From the NCBI GenBank assembly GCA_015680685.1, contig MNCI01003700.1, forward strand, positions 55,106 to 119,105: a stretch of DNA of 64,000 bases, written 5' to 3'. The DNA is from Gnetum montanum. Taxonomy: Eukaryota > Streptophyta > Gnetopsida > Gnetales > Gnetaceae. Below are positions 34,302-45,182 of this stretch, one piece after another. A program made the position numbers and the translations under genes. The notes below the pieces were generated by a model. The model was not told the DNA's origin. It did no database searches and saw only the letters and a program-made list of their open reading frames with translations. Positions within the stretch are counted from its first letter, which is position 1. Every line of letters starts with the position of its first letter.

Positions 34302-34632
34302 ACTTGTAACTTAATGATTTTTCCACTATAATTGGTTTAATAACCTACTTTTCATGCCATACTCTTAACAAATAGCAATGCCTTGAACTATCAATTAAAA
34401 ACATTCTTTATAATTACTAGAAATCAATTTGAGTTTCTACTGTACCCACTTTTCTGGTTCATCAAGGATCGAGACTAAATATGATCTTGACATTGTTTCA
34501 TGTAGGTTTAAGCATCAAACTCCCCAAACACATCATCATGAGATACATTCTCAAGTTCCAAATATCTTCAAGCATTAGTTACTTTCATAATCCAACTTAT
34601 GGACTTTATTTTTGGCAACATTAGAAAAACCC

Positions 34633-35616
34633 TGATGAGTGGCGAGATACCCCTACACTCAACCATACGAATACAAGTGTTTCAGGAGCGATCCGGTCGA
34701 ACTTCGCAGACTAAATGCCTACACACCCCATGGAACACTTGGGGTTAATTATTTGTTGTCTTCCCAGACTTACTTGTATGTGTCATGGTGTATGGTTAAG
34801 CAAGTTTGAGGTATATGATTTTTATGGTCTTTTATGTTTTTATGTCTTTTGCACTAAGAGGGAAGGGTTGAGAAACTAAGGCTAATTCTAACTAATGCAC
34901 TAAGTCTAAATTACCTAGCATCAGTATCCATTCCCACTTACCGTACACACCCTGAACTATGCAACCGTGGTTACCAAATGCTAATCGTTACTAAGATCCG
35001 ACGCGTAACACATGTGCTCGAAGTGGTTGTACTGAGGCACCTAACTAACCTAAGCTTGATAAGCATCCGTTCCTTGGTTATCTGTACACATCCTTAAATG
35101 CTCGTAACCAAGTCATACTTATCCCACATTCTAGGAGACAAGGGTGAGAGAGACTAATTGTGATGAGCAACTGATTCCTAAACTAACTGTACACATCCGT
35201 AAATGCTCGTAATCAAGTCGTACTCATACCACGCTACTGCAAGTAATAAATAACATGTAAGAAATAACATGTAATAAAACCTATTCCATGCACTACAAGG
35301 TTTATCTAGAAAGCTCATCTTTATTACTGTACACAACTTGCGTTCAGGTACAATGTTGCTTGAATAAAGATCTGTTCACTTGGGGACTCCTACTGCGGGC
35401 ACATGGAAAATATTCTATCTTTGGAGTAATCAATCTGCCAAAGTTTCCCTACTTCTAGCCTAGGGTGAGGAATAAGGGGATTGTCACCTCTTATTTATGG
35501 ATATGGTGATGGACCACGATATCACGTACATGATATCATAGGGGATGACGTGATATCACGTATGCAATATCGCGAGGGATGCGATATCGCGACAGCTGCA
35601 ATATTGCATCCCATCA
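34633..35616 (-). repeat. 3' LTR of copy C
   Basis: The 984-bp LTR runs from TGATGAGT to CATCCCATCA, with ends confirmed by the target duplication. The TATA box is mutated here (TATTTATG at about 35492). The U3 part 35515-35616 has GATATC palindromes including GCGATATCGC at 35581. Confidence 0.9.
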
Positions 35617-35807
35617 TATCCCCATGACTAAATGAAAACTTGTCCTCAAGTTCATTAAAATAATATCAGGTAGGTATGGGATTATTGATGGAATGAAACT
35701 AATGGGATGACATGTGAGTGGATCATCATTACAAGACACAACAGACTGGTGTTCATGACAATAGGGGTGAACACCTTATTACATTGACATCAGGCCTCAT
35801 TTGGTAG

Positions 35808-35999
35808 CTAAGAGAAAAGAGAAGGGAGAAGAGGAGAGAAGAAGAGAGAAGAAGTCTTGCTGCTACCAATGCCTAGATTGCGTCTTTCGTTGTCCATCCG
35901 TAAGCGCATCATCGGTCTTGCTCCTTGCATAGCTATTTTCAGCACCACTCCATTCCAACTACTCCCTCTAGATCTGGTCCGTTGTTGCATGATCGCCAT
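35808..35999 (-). CDS. Mini-ORF replacing ORF2, copy C
   Basis: This is a 63-codon open frame starting MAIMQQRTRSRGSSWNG, with ATG at the place of the ORF2 start in D and F (same leader, including a CACAACCC block). It is basic at the N-terminus with RLRMDNERRNLGIG in the middle and a Ser/Leu/Phe end. It is the only intact version; B has a stop and a frameshift, and E0 keeps only the WTRSG part. Whether it is made or useful is unknown. Confidence 0.3.
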   Translation of the reverse strand: MAIMQQRTRSRGSSWNGVVLKIAMQGARPMMRLRMDNERRNLGIGSSKTSSLFFSPLLPSLFS

Positions 36000-37419
36000 C
36001 TGCACACACAACATGGTCGTATATTAGAAAGGGTAAATAAATTTCAATGTGGGCAATACCTTGCTTCAATGTAAGTCCATTGGTTGGGTTGTGGTATGGC
36101 TAATTACAGATCTGGAAATATATTAATGATGACTACCGAAGGTGTAGGGGTTAGGAGAAAATTGAAAAACATGGGTCCCACACCCCCATGACTAATCGCG
36201 AACCTCCGATAGTGAGAGATTGAAGAAAGAATAAGAACAAGAAGATGGAGAAAAAGAGACAACTAGGACATCGATAAAATAGATTTCAAGATGGAAATGA
36301 ACAAAATAAAATTAATTACAAAATGTTAAGGAAAAAAATTTAACTAGTGCACCAAATAGGAATGTCAGTGGGTCCTTCCCAAAGTAGGCTCATGCCCTTA
36401 ATGCCCTGACAAACCCACATTCAAAGAGTTTGCAGGCTCTAGGGATGTCCTTTGGAATAAGAGTTAAAGTCTTAACCATGAGAATTTACCAAAAAGAAAA
36501 CAATGTATCTACCAAAATATACACTAATGATACAATCGTCAATGAGGTGAACAATGGAGAGAAGGGTGGAGAAAAGAGGATGGAATGGGATCTCAAGAAC
36601 AAGGTGGTGTATAGCCCCTTGTGTGTTTTATGATTAATGTAACTTGGAAAATATCATTCCAACTCTAGCCTCAAACCAACCACATCTAGTGACTTCGCAT
36701 CAATGCACTTGGCCAAACCATCCACTGGAGTAACACAAATGCATCTCCAAAAGCCGCCACCATTCCAACGAAACAAAGGAGAGAATGAGAAGCAAGAAGG
36801 GCCTTAGTTAGAGGGAACACTTTTGGTTCCATAACCGATGGTTTTAGTCCAAATTTATTTCATCTAAGGGGTGTGCTTTGAATTCTCACTTTGGTTTTTG
36901 TTTTTTTTTTTTTTGCTTTTGTGTTTTGTGTTTTTGTGTGTGAAAACCACACCATGCAAAGACTTCTTATTTTTATTATCTCAGCTTCTGATAATTGGGT
37001 AACATCGGAATGGAAAGAAAACTTAAGAAGAGAACATCCAAGCACCCAAGAGAATGGCCAACACAAATGCATCAAGTTCCCTTGAAGTCACAACCTTTTC
37101 AAACCTTGAGTCCTTCCTTAGTTTAAGAAGTACCCAGTCACCGATTCATTAAAGTTCTTATTAGGAAGGGGACTGTACATTTTCAAGCCAAGAGAAACCA
37201 TATACTTTGGTGGATGGATGGATGAAGTGGACTCATTGTCTGCCATATCAAAAGAACATACCTTAGTATCAACATTGTAAATTAAAGGTAAAAAACAAAC
37301 ATTAGCAATCAATGAAAAATAATTCATACCATTGTGAAGAACACTTATTAGGTGACGAACTTACAAGGTGGAGCACACGCACACAAACATACACACAAAA
37401 TGGAAAAGTATAATGATGT
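36000..37419 (-). other. Untranslated middle region of copy C
   Basis: It matches copy B 24198-25604. It carries a second polypurine-like motif (36179-36196) and a GGGAAGGACCCACTG motif (about 36368-36382), which corresponds to the TTTGGGGAGGA motif of B and D. An antisense open frame at 36430-36633 has a counterpart at 24637-24831 but no recognised domain. Confidence 0.6.
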
Positions 37420-37645
37420 TGTAAAACAAAAATGTGGAAAACAAAAACTTGTAAAACAAAAACGTGGAAAACAAAAACATGTAAAACAAAAACATGGAAA
37501 ACAAAAACTTGTAAAACAAAAACATGTAAAACAAAAATGTGTATGTAAAACAAAAGTTAAACAAAAAATTGTTAAACAAAAATCTGTAAAACAAAAATGT
37601 GTAAAAAAAAAACATGTAAAACAAAAATGTGTAAAACAAAAACTT
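37420..37645. repeat. 15-bp minisatellite in copy C
   Basis: About fifteen degenerate units of TGTAAAACAAAAACA or TGGAAAACAAAAACT. It is longer than the array in copy B (25605-25757), so the unit number changed between copies. The plus-strand open frame of Val-Lys-Gln-Lys repeats is a by-product. Confidence 0.85.
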
Positions 37646-37757
37646 AAAAAGAACCGAGGGCCTTCGAGGATCAGCATAGGTGGCCATCTCCCCGATGACT
37701 GAATTGTAAGGGAGAGATCCAAAATAATGAACGTCTATTTGAATTTCGTAAAACTGC

Positions 37758-40700
37758 CTAGCTTCTTCCCATTGATGTTTTTAGATTGCAGGGTGGAAGT
37801 TGGTGACGTTCATATTCTAAGGTATCTATGCCTTCATTGTTAACATGAGTTTCCTCAGTTCGTTCCGTGCATATTAGTTTGTTCCTCCTAGTAGCTGTCA
37901 ACCATGGGGTGTCTACTACTAGTGTGGTTGCTACATACAGGCACCTTTGAATTTGTATTTCTTGGGCACACTGCTCACATGGAAGCAATGCTGAACACTC
38001 TTCCATGTCATCACCCTTGGTGTCACTGTATGTGATGCACAGAACTTTCTTCTTCTCGATCTTCCCATAAATATTTATCTTAGATATTTGCAAGGAAAGA
38101 TCATGGATCCCTAGGTATGCATCTACTGTACTTAGCCATGGCCTTCCCATTATAATTGGGAAGCCCCCTTCGTTGTTAACTTTAATCACCAGGAAATTGG
38201 CTGGGTATGACCACCCACAGACAGTGGCGATGATGTCCTCCACCAATCCTTAGGGAATGGTGATGGACTAGTCAGCCAGCTCCAATTGGATGTTACTCTT
38301 CTTAAGTTGGGGTAGGTTCTAGGCTTGATACATTTTTCGTGATATTAAATTGACTCCAAAACCTAAGTCAAGAAGAGCCTAATGTGGTGCATTCCCGATG
38401 ATTTGCAAATAAATTAAGGGGCTCCCAGGGTCAGATAGTTTCCTAGGAAGGTGGCCTACCTTAATCCAATCAGTTATGGTATGTGTCAACATAACTGTAT
38501 GCATACAGTTCTTTTGGACTGAAGGGTGCTCTGAAGTGTTAGATGATTGAGGCATGTACATGTACTCAACCACTTGTTGTTGTGAGAGTTTGTCTAGGAT
38601 TCTGGTTCTGAAGAAAGGCCTTTTCTTTGTACAATTTTCAAAACCAGCACCAGGTTGAATATTTACAACTCTAGCAGTGTTACGTTGCTTTGGTTGAGTA
38701 GGGAGTTCCCCTTGCATTGTTGGAACAAGTTGTATGGGAACTACAGGTGGAAGAGGTGCGGATGGAGTTGGAGGATGGGATGAATGTGAGATGCCTATTA
38801 GAGGAGGAGTCCTCCTGAAGTAATCCAAAACTTGGTAATGACATTGGGGAGTAGTGTGACCCATAAAGTCACCTGGAGAAATCAGCTACTGCACATAATA
38901 ACCATAAGGATTGGGCTATCGGTAAGGGTACTGTTGTGTTGGCGGTGGCATCTCCCATGATTGTGGGTATTGCCATTGCTAATGCTGTCCGATGGGATGT
39001 GGTGGAGTTCCACTTGGATAATACGTTAGTGGTTGGTGGAACTACCTTGGGTTACCTTGTGGATAAGGTAACCTTTGTGGTGTTTGTCTTTGGTTGAGTC
39101 TAGGATTTAGCGCATACACCCCAGATTCCTGTAGATGTGAGATAACTGGGCAACATCCCTTAGGATGGTCATAGTGGCAGATCTCACATCCACCATCATC
39201 ATCTATGTCAAAGTCCACAGCCTCATTGGAGATAGGAATTTGACACAAAGGCTTGAATTTCTCAACTTTGTCTTACCTTTATTACTACTTTGTTCCTCCT
39301 TAGACTCTTCTACAATTTTCAAGACTGTTTCTACCTTGGCCGATACCTCGGTTGTTAATTTTTGGATCGGCAAGGTTTTCCGATTCACCAACTCTTCGAG
39401 TGGTGACTCATCCTCCTCATCACATAATTTCACTCCCTTCTTTCGAAGGGATGGATCACAGTTGTATTCTTCCACACTTTTCCTCTTATGTAGTTCACCC
39501 TCTTCTTGTGCTACTAGTTCCAACAAGCATTGTACTTCTTGGGCTCTAAGTTGTGATAGTCTCCCTTGGGCATAAGTCCTAATGGTTCGTCTCGTTTCAT
39601 GCCTTAGCCCATCCACGATGTGGTGAAGTTGATCCCGCTGAGTGTACCCATGGCCTGGGCAACGATATAACAATGTATAGTAGCAGGCCATGGTAGAATC
39701 CAAGGGTTCATAAGTACCTTGTTTCCAGCCTTGGATCTACTTAAGCAAATTGGACACTCTGGAGTACATCTGATATTTATCGTTAAAGAGTTCAAGCATC
39801 GTACTCCACCTCCTGATGGTTTCTGATTCTAAGGACCAGTACCAACTCTCTGCTTCTTTGATGAGTGTCCTTCGGAACAACTTAAGCTTTTGCCACTCAT
39901 TTTCTATATTTTTCAANTTCTTTCATGATTTCTATGATGTCTTCTTGGTTCCCTACTCTCCCTATGTCCTTGTCCTTGTCCTCTCTCTCAACTTTCCTGT
40001 TGAGGTCTCTCATCTTTCTTACCTTTACCCTCATCATTATGTTCATGATGGCTGTGCCCAGATGTGGAAGGAGAGGGTGAGGGGTGAGATGAAGGAGAAG
40101 AAGAAGGGGAGCCATCACCATGGTGATGTTTCTTACCTTCTCTTTGGCTACTTCACCCCTAATCATTATAACAATCTAAGTGCCTATCCTTAGCGTGAGT
40201 TGTTGTTCCTTCCATGAATAGTTGGCATTCATAGGGATCAGAACTAGTAGTATGGATCATTGAGCGTAGGTTCTGATGCCTTACCTCCTCACCATCATTA
40301 GGAGGGGGAACATCATTTGCTAAAGAACCTATTATAAGGGGTTCCTCATCTCCTATTTCGCTAAGGACGTGTGGGGCTTTGCCCTTTAATAGTGTATGTT
40401 GACTCTCCTGCCTTAAGTCCCTCATATGTTGCATGTCTATGGGATGGTAATACCTCATATCAAAGTCTTCAGCAACGTATTCCACAAATAGTTCTTGCAT
40501 GCCAATCTATGCCAAGGTATGAAAAATAATGTGAGGGATTAATCAATCTGGGGGTAACACAATGTTACCTTGTAGATCTCTTCATCGCAGCTATTCGTTT
40601 TGATGGAGAATAAAGGTAAAATATAGAATATACTCATTGGGGTGAGTATAAACTATCCTATATTGCTTAGGAATTGGCTGATTTTGGTTGTGTTGTATAT

Positions 40701-40759
40701 TGCTGACTGTCTCTAGTGTTAGTCCTAGGTGGAGAATTACTTTTGTGAGAAGAATTCAT
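37758..40759 (-). pseudogene. Gag-protease polyprotein, copy C
   Basis: It is collinear with copy B. The gag part has VRHQNLRSMIHTTSSDPYEC (about 40270-40212), a His/Ser-rich linker, the capsid end YAQGRLSQLRAQE (about 39575-39537), an EELVNRKTLPIQKL block and the knuckle-like CEICHYDHPKGCCP (39190-39149). A Pro-rich linker precedes the protease with LLDLGFGVNLIS (about 38375-38340) and GGFPIIMGRPWL (about 38165-38130). The reading frame continues past the B stop to LKTSMGRS at 37758. The active-site triplet is D-L-G, as in B. Frameshifts occur near 40600 and at the deletion at 39917. It would form particles; no pol follows. Confidence 0.8.
39917..39917. other. Ambiguous base at a 190-bp gag deletion
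   Basis: The single N sits exactly where copy C lacks sequence equivalent to copy B 28065-28253. The bases either side match B without other loss. An assembly collapse or clipped join is likely. Confidence 0.6.
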
Positions 40760-40883
40760 TTTTATTGGTGTGCTATTTCACCATTATATAAATTCTTGTT
40801 TAATTAATTAACCTAAAGGTTTGTTAAGGCTCCCAACGATTTGAATGATTTCCTTTATGTTCTATTCGACGCACAAACACTTA

Positions 40884-40903
40884 GTCCCCAGCAACGGTGC
40901 CAA
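40884..40903 (-). other. Primer binding site, tRNA-Asp (copy C)
   Basis: The minus strand reads TTGGCACCGTTGCTGGGGAC, matching the tRNA-Asp complement TGGCGCCGTTGCCGGGGA with two transitions. It is the best-preserved primer site of the family here. Confidence 0.85.
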
Positions 40904-41869
40904 TGATGAGTGGCGAGATACCCCTACACTCAACCATATGAATATGAGCGTTTCACACGTGATCCGGTAGAACTTCATAAACTAAATGCCTACACACCCC
41001 ATGGAACACTTGGGTTAATTATTCGTTGTCTTCCTAGACTTACTTGTATGTGTCATTGTGTATGGTTAAGCAAGTCTGAGGTATATGATTTTTATGGTCT
41101 TTTATGTTTTTATGTCTTCTGCGCTACGAGGGAAGGGTTGAGAAACTAAGGCTAATTCTAACTAATGAACTAAGTCTAAATTACCTAGCATCAGCATCCA
41201 TTCCCACATACCATACACACCCTAAACTATGCAACCGTGGTTGCCAAACGCTAATCGTTACTAGGATCCCACGCGTAATGCATGTGCTCGAAGTGGTCGT
41301 ACTGAGGCACCTAACTAACCTAAGCATGATAAGCATCCATTCCTTGGTTATCTGTACACATCTTTAAATGCTCGTAACCAAGTCGTACTTATCCCGCATT
41401 CTAGGAGACAAGGGTGAGAGAGACTAATCGCGATGAGAAACTGATTCCTTGACTAACCGTACATATCCGTAAATGCTTGTAATCAAGTTGTACTCAGACC
41501 GTGCTATTGTAGGTAATAAATAACATGTAGGAAATAACATGTAATAAAACCTATTCCATGCACTACAAGGTTTATCCACAAAGCTCATCTTTATTGTCGT
41601 ACACAACTTGCATTTAGGTACAATGTTGCTCGAATAAAGATCCATTCACTTGGGGACTCCTACGGCGAGTATATGGAAAATATTCTATCTTTGGGGTGAT
41701 CAATCTGCCAGAGTTTCCCTACTTCTAGCCTAGGATGAGGAATAAGGGGACTGCCACCTCTTATTTATAAATATGGCGGTGGACTACGATATCGTGTACG
41801 CAATATCATAAGGGACAACGCGATATTGTGTACCCGATATCGCGAGGGATGCGATATCGCGTCCCATCA
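40904..41869 (-). repeat. 5' LTR of copy C
   Basis: The 966-bp LTR is bounded by TGATGAGT (inner) and GTCCCATCA (outer), the latter next to the AACCC duplication. The TATA box is at 41762-41769 and GATATCGC palindromes lie at 41785-41862. Confidence 0.9.
41762..41769 (-). promoter_or_regulatory. TATA box of copy C 5' LTR
   Basis: TATTTATA on the plus strand gives TATAAATA on the element strand, just downstream of the palindromes in the sense of transcription. Confidence 0.6.
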
Positions 41870-41874
41870 AACCC

Positions 41875-42772
41875 CAAAATCAAAATTTTTCTAAGTGTTG
41901 GAGATTATGTAGATTTTGAATCAACTTTCCTTTAACATCAAAAGATAAAATGTCCCAAAAATAGCTCCATATACATTTTCAACCTTTTGAGATCTTGAGG
42001 GACCATTTGAGACTATATCTAGGCATCTTAGTTTTAATTTTAGCAATTTTGAGAAAGTTCATGAAAGTATGGCTAACACTAATGCTAAAATCAATGTCAA
42101 AAAGACCACCTTCAAATATAATCAAAAATGTGTTTTAACATGTGTCATGGGTTCCTATAGCTTGGATGACTCATCAATAGTAGTTTTGGCATACTAGACT
42201 TAAAAAATTAGCAATTTTTAACAGTAGATATATATAACTAGCAACATTTGATAGGGTTATAGCCTCTCAATGCTTGAAAATCATCATTTCAACTCATTTT
42301 TAGGTCAAATTCGATGTCTCAAGAGTTAGAATTTTTTGGCTTGGATAATCATTAAAATTTTTCCAACTTCCTAGGTGATATTGATGTTGATGCTAATGTT
42401 ACCATTGTCAAACTTTGTATCATCCTTCAAATTAGCATTCCACAATGTCCAAAAGCCTCTTGGGGTCATCAACTTCATCTTGGTAGCCTTTGACATTAAT
42501 TTGAAAGTCAAATGGAAACTTAGGAATTTAAAAATCCAACTTAGGTAAAATAGTTAAAACTTTCACTAAGTGTGGATGATGTTGATGCTCATGTCAATGT
42601 CAACATTATCAAAACATGTAAAATCTCATCATTGATCATCAAAATTAGCATTTTGACTCATCTTTAGGTCTCTTAGGTCCCTTGAAAGCATCTTAACATC
42701 ATTTTGACTCATTTTGGTGTTAATTCAAGTATCTTGGAGAGGAAGAAATAATTATAGTGACTTGAAATATGT
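41875..42772. other. Unassigned sequence between copies C and D
   Basis: AT-rich, with no coding recognised. Two loosely similar stretches near 42360-42460 and 42570-42660 repeat words such as GATGTTGATGCT and AAATTAGCATT, suggesting an old internal duplication. The truncated LTR of copy D begins at about 42773. Confidence 0.4.
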
Positions 42773-43263
42773 GACTATTTACTACTTTCATAGTTAAATC
42801 TCTTCTCACCCTAAACTCCAATTAAAGATGGAATGAGTACAACTTGATTACGAGCATTTAAGTATGACTACTTGGTAACCTAGTAGCATACCTAGGATCT
42901 ACGCTTGGTAATCCCAGTGGTAGTCATGCATAAAGTCTAAGATGTGTACGGATGATCTAGGAACGGATGCTCATCACACTTAGGCTAGCTTAGATTCTCT
43001 CTCACCCTTCTCTCTTAGCTTAGTTAATATTATCTTCCATTTCCTTTATGAGTAGTAGTAATATAGGAACACATCATACACCTCATTCTGGACTAAACCA
43101 TATGTGACAAAGTTAACACCAATCTAGATGGGAAGACAACAAACTACGGCCTAATAATAACTATCTAGATACCACAACTAGTCCATCTACAAAATTCAAC
43201 CGGATTGTGCATGAAATGCTCATATTCATATGGTTGAGTGTAGGGGTACCTCGCCACTCATCA
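42773..43263 (+). repeat. 5' LTR of copy D, truncated
   Basis: It corresponds to the last 490 bp of the LTR at 50258-51065 (from TTTACTACTTT to CACTCATCA). The U3 with promoter is missing; the left flank is unrelated sequence. Confidence 0.8.
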
Positions 43264-43283
43264 TTGGTGCCATTGCTGGGATG
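43264..43283 (+). other. Primer binding site, tRNA-Asp (copy D)
   Basis: TTGGTGCCATTGCTGGGATG directly after the LTR end. It fits the tRNA-Asp complement with transitions and one missing G. Confidence 0.7.
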
Positions 43284-43403
43284 CTACTAGTTGTCTAGAC
43301 TAGTTATATCATACAAGGTCTCTGTACAAGAACTAACGATATATCTTTTTGGAAGAAATCATTATAAAAAGTCACATATAAATTCACACACAATTTCACA
43401 ACC

Positions 43404-45064
43404 ATGCCTCTCCTACAAGACTATAATAATTCCACACCTAGTGAGGAAGTTCATTGGATAACCAACGAACTATATGATAATGAAGATTGGAGTACGCAAC
43501 TCAAGGTGGGGGTTTCTTATAAACATAAATGAAAGTAATGTCATCCCAACACATGAAAGAATAATTTACCAAATGATGATGAACCCCTACTGGCCAGTAC
43601 AAGCTTAACACAAATACAAGAGGTTGTTCGAATCTCCCGTAGGCATCGTAAAGAGATCCTCCTACCCAGGCTTGATTTAAACAAGTTCCCTAATTTCTTA
43701 GGAGGCTATGACTTAGATCTGCATCAACATTTACAAGCCTTCTATGATGCCTATGCTTGGAACAACATTGATAACAGTTGACAAAAACTCAAGCTCTTTC
43801 CTATGACACTCGTTGGTCAAGCAAAAGTATGGTATAGATTGTTAAAACCAAATTCAATATGACATTGGCCAACAATTGTAGAACTCTTTAACAAAAGATA
43901 TCAAACCTATGCAAGAGTGTCAACCTTGAGAAAACAAATCCAAGAGTGGAAACAAGCACAACATGAATCCTTGGACATGGCCTTACAAAAATATTATGCA
44001 CTGTTAAAGAACTTTCTAGGCCATGAGTTCTCCAAGGAAAGGCTAATGTACCATATCATTAATGGGCTTCGTGATGCAAAAAGAGAGATCCTAGGGATAT
44101 ATGCCCAAGGTCAACTATACGAACTATGAATCCATCAAGTCCAAGAGCTTATTAAGTAGGTAGCAAAAGAAGAAGGAGAAATGGCTAGATGGGAGAGTGT
44201 TAAAAAACATCAACAGGACCAAAATCTCAACTTAACAAAGGTTCATAATCACAAAAAGGAGAAATCAACCAATCTCAAGGAGGAAAAATCATGTTTGCTA
44301 GTACCACAATCACTAGAAGAAGTCGAGGCAAAGATCAATAAGATGTTGGAATGGACACATAAAAAGTGTGGAGTATTTATTGATATTATTGGAGATAGAG
44401 TTTTGACAACCCAAGAAGCAGGACAAAGTATCAGTAGACAATTGGAAAGAAGGGATAAGAAAAATAAGAGTGCAACTGCTAATCACACATATGAATGCAA
44501 CATTTTCCTATAAGATCACCCCAAGGGCCAATGCCCAATCTTGTTATATTTATATGAGCATTGGGAAAACACATTACACCTAGAGTTCGTATAGAGGTAC
44601 TGTGTTCAATCACAGTGGCAACAATCCTAGTCGTGGTGGAAGCCACCCCTAAACTAGAGACACCCTTCATATCACTTGAATTCAAATGCTTATCTAGTTC
44701 AACATCCTATTTCCCCAATTGGATAAACATACTCTACCTTATCGCATTACTATTCTCCTTAATACTATTAGCCCATGTCCTCAACACAACCACCACATTG
44801 TGTACCACACACTTCTCCTAATTTTCAACATTCTCATCCTTTCCCTTGTTATACATTGCCACCAACTATTCCTAAGGTGTCTACACCATAGCAACAACCC
44901 TCGAACGTTACTTGTGCTACTATTACCAATAGCAATGAGAGAACTTAGCAACATTGAAGGCATTTCTTATTTAGAAATAACCCTAGGAAGGGACAACACA
45001 ATTCCACGAGCACTGCATCCTCCAACTTAGCACAAGTCCAACCCTATGGTGCACCCTTATCTTC
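43404..45064 (+). pseudogene. Gag, copy D
   Basis: It starts MPLLQDYNNSTPSEEVHW at 43404. The capsid domain of the Ty3 gag type covers about 43660-44140, with LKLFPMTLVGQAKVWYRLL, FNKRYQTYARVSTLRKQIQE and GIYAQGQLYEL. A Lys-rich part follows and a decayed knuckle (ECNIFL, then DHPKGQCP) near 44495-44535, then Pro/Ser/Thr-rich sequence up to the gap. The frame from 43404 to 44513 has stops but no frameshift. The protease seen in B and C was not found before or after the gap. Confidence 0.75.
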
Positions 45065-45182
45065 NNNNNNNNNNNNNNNNNNNNNNNNNNNNNNNNNNNN
45101 NNNNNNNNNNNNNNNNNNNNNNNNNNGTGGCCCGGATGAAGTGACATGAGGTGTTGGGTTTGAAGATAAGGGTGCACCATAG
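45044..45182. repeat. Inverted repeat flanking an assembly gap
   Basis: CTATGGTGCACCCTTATCTTC at 45044-45064 is repeated in reverse complement at 45162-45182. Between them are 62 unknown bases (45065-45126) and 35 known bases. An unknown base also stands at 45183. The arms end at the Ns, which suggests a join artefact or an unresolved hairpin. Confidence 0.85.

Larger units (their letters stand above)
34633..41869 (-). mobile_element. Copy C: complete pol-less Ty3 element, mini-form
   Basis: The element is 7237 bp and flanked by a perfect 5-bp target duplication, AACCC (34628-34632 and 41870-41874). On the minus strand the order is 5' LTR (40904-41869), tRNA-Asp primer site (40884-40903), gag-protease (40759-37758), 15-bp minisatellite, middle region, mini-ORF (35999-35808), polypurine tract (35617-35634) and 3' LTR (34633-35616). 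It is collinear with copy B throughout. It lacks about 190 bp of gag at the ambiguous base 39917. Confidence 0.9.

Noticed and set aside
37352-37702. 116-codon plus-strand frame of Val-Lys-Gln-Lys repeats
   Set aside because: It is a translation of the 15-bp minisatellite; two minus-strand frames are equally open, so openness only reflects the repeat.
43264-43283. tRNA gene fragment
   Set aside because: The tRNA-Asp similarity is limited to the 18-20 bases of a primer binding site next to the LTR.
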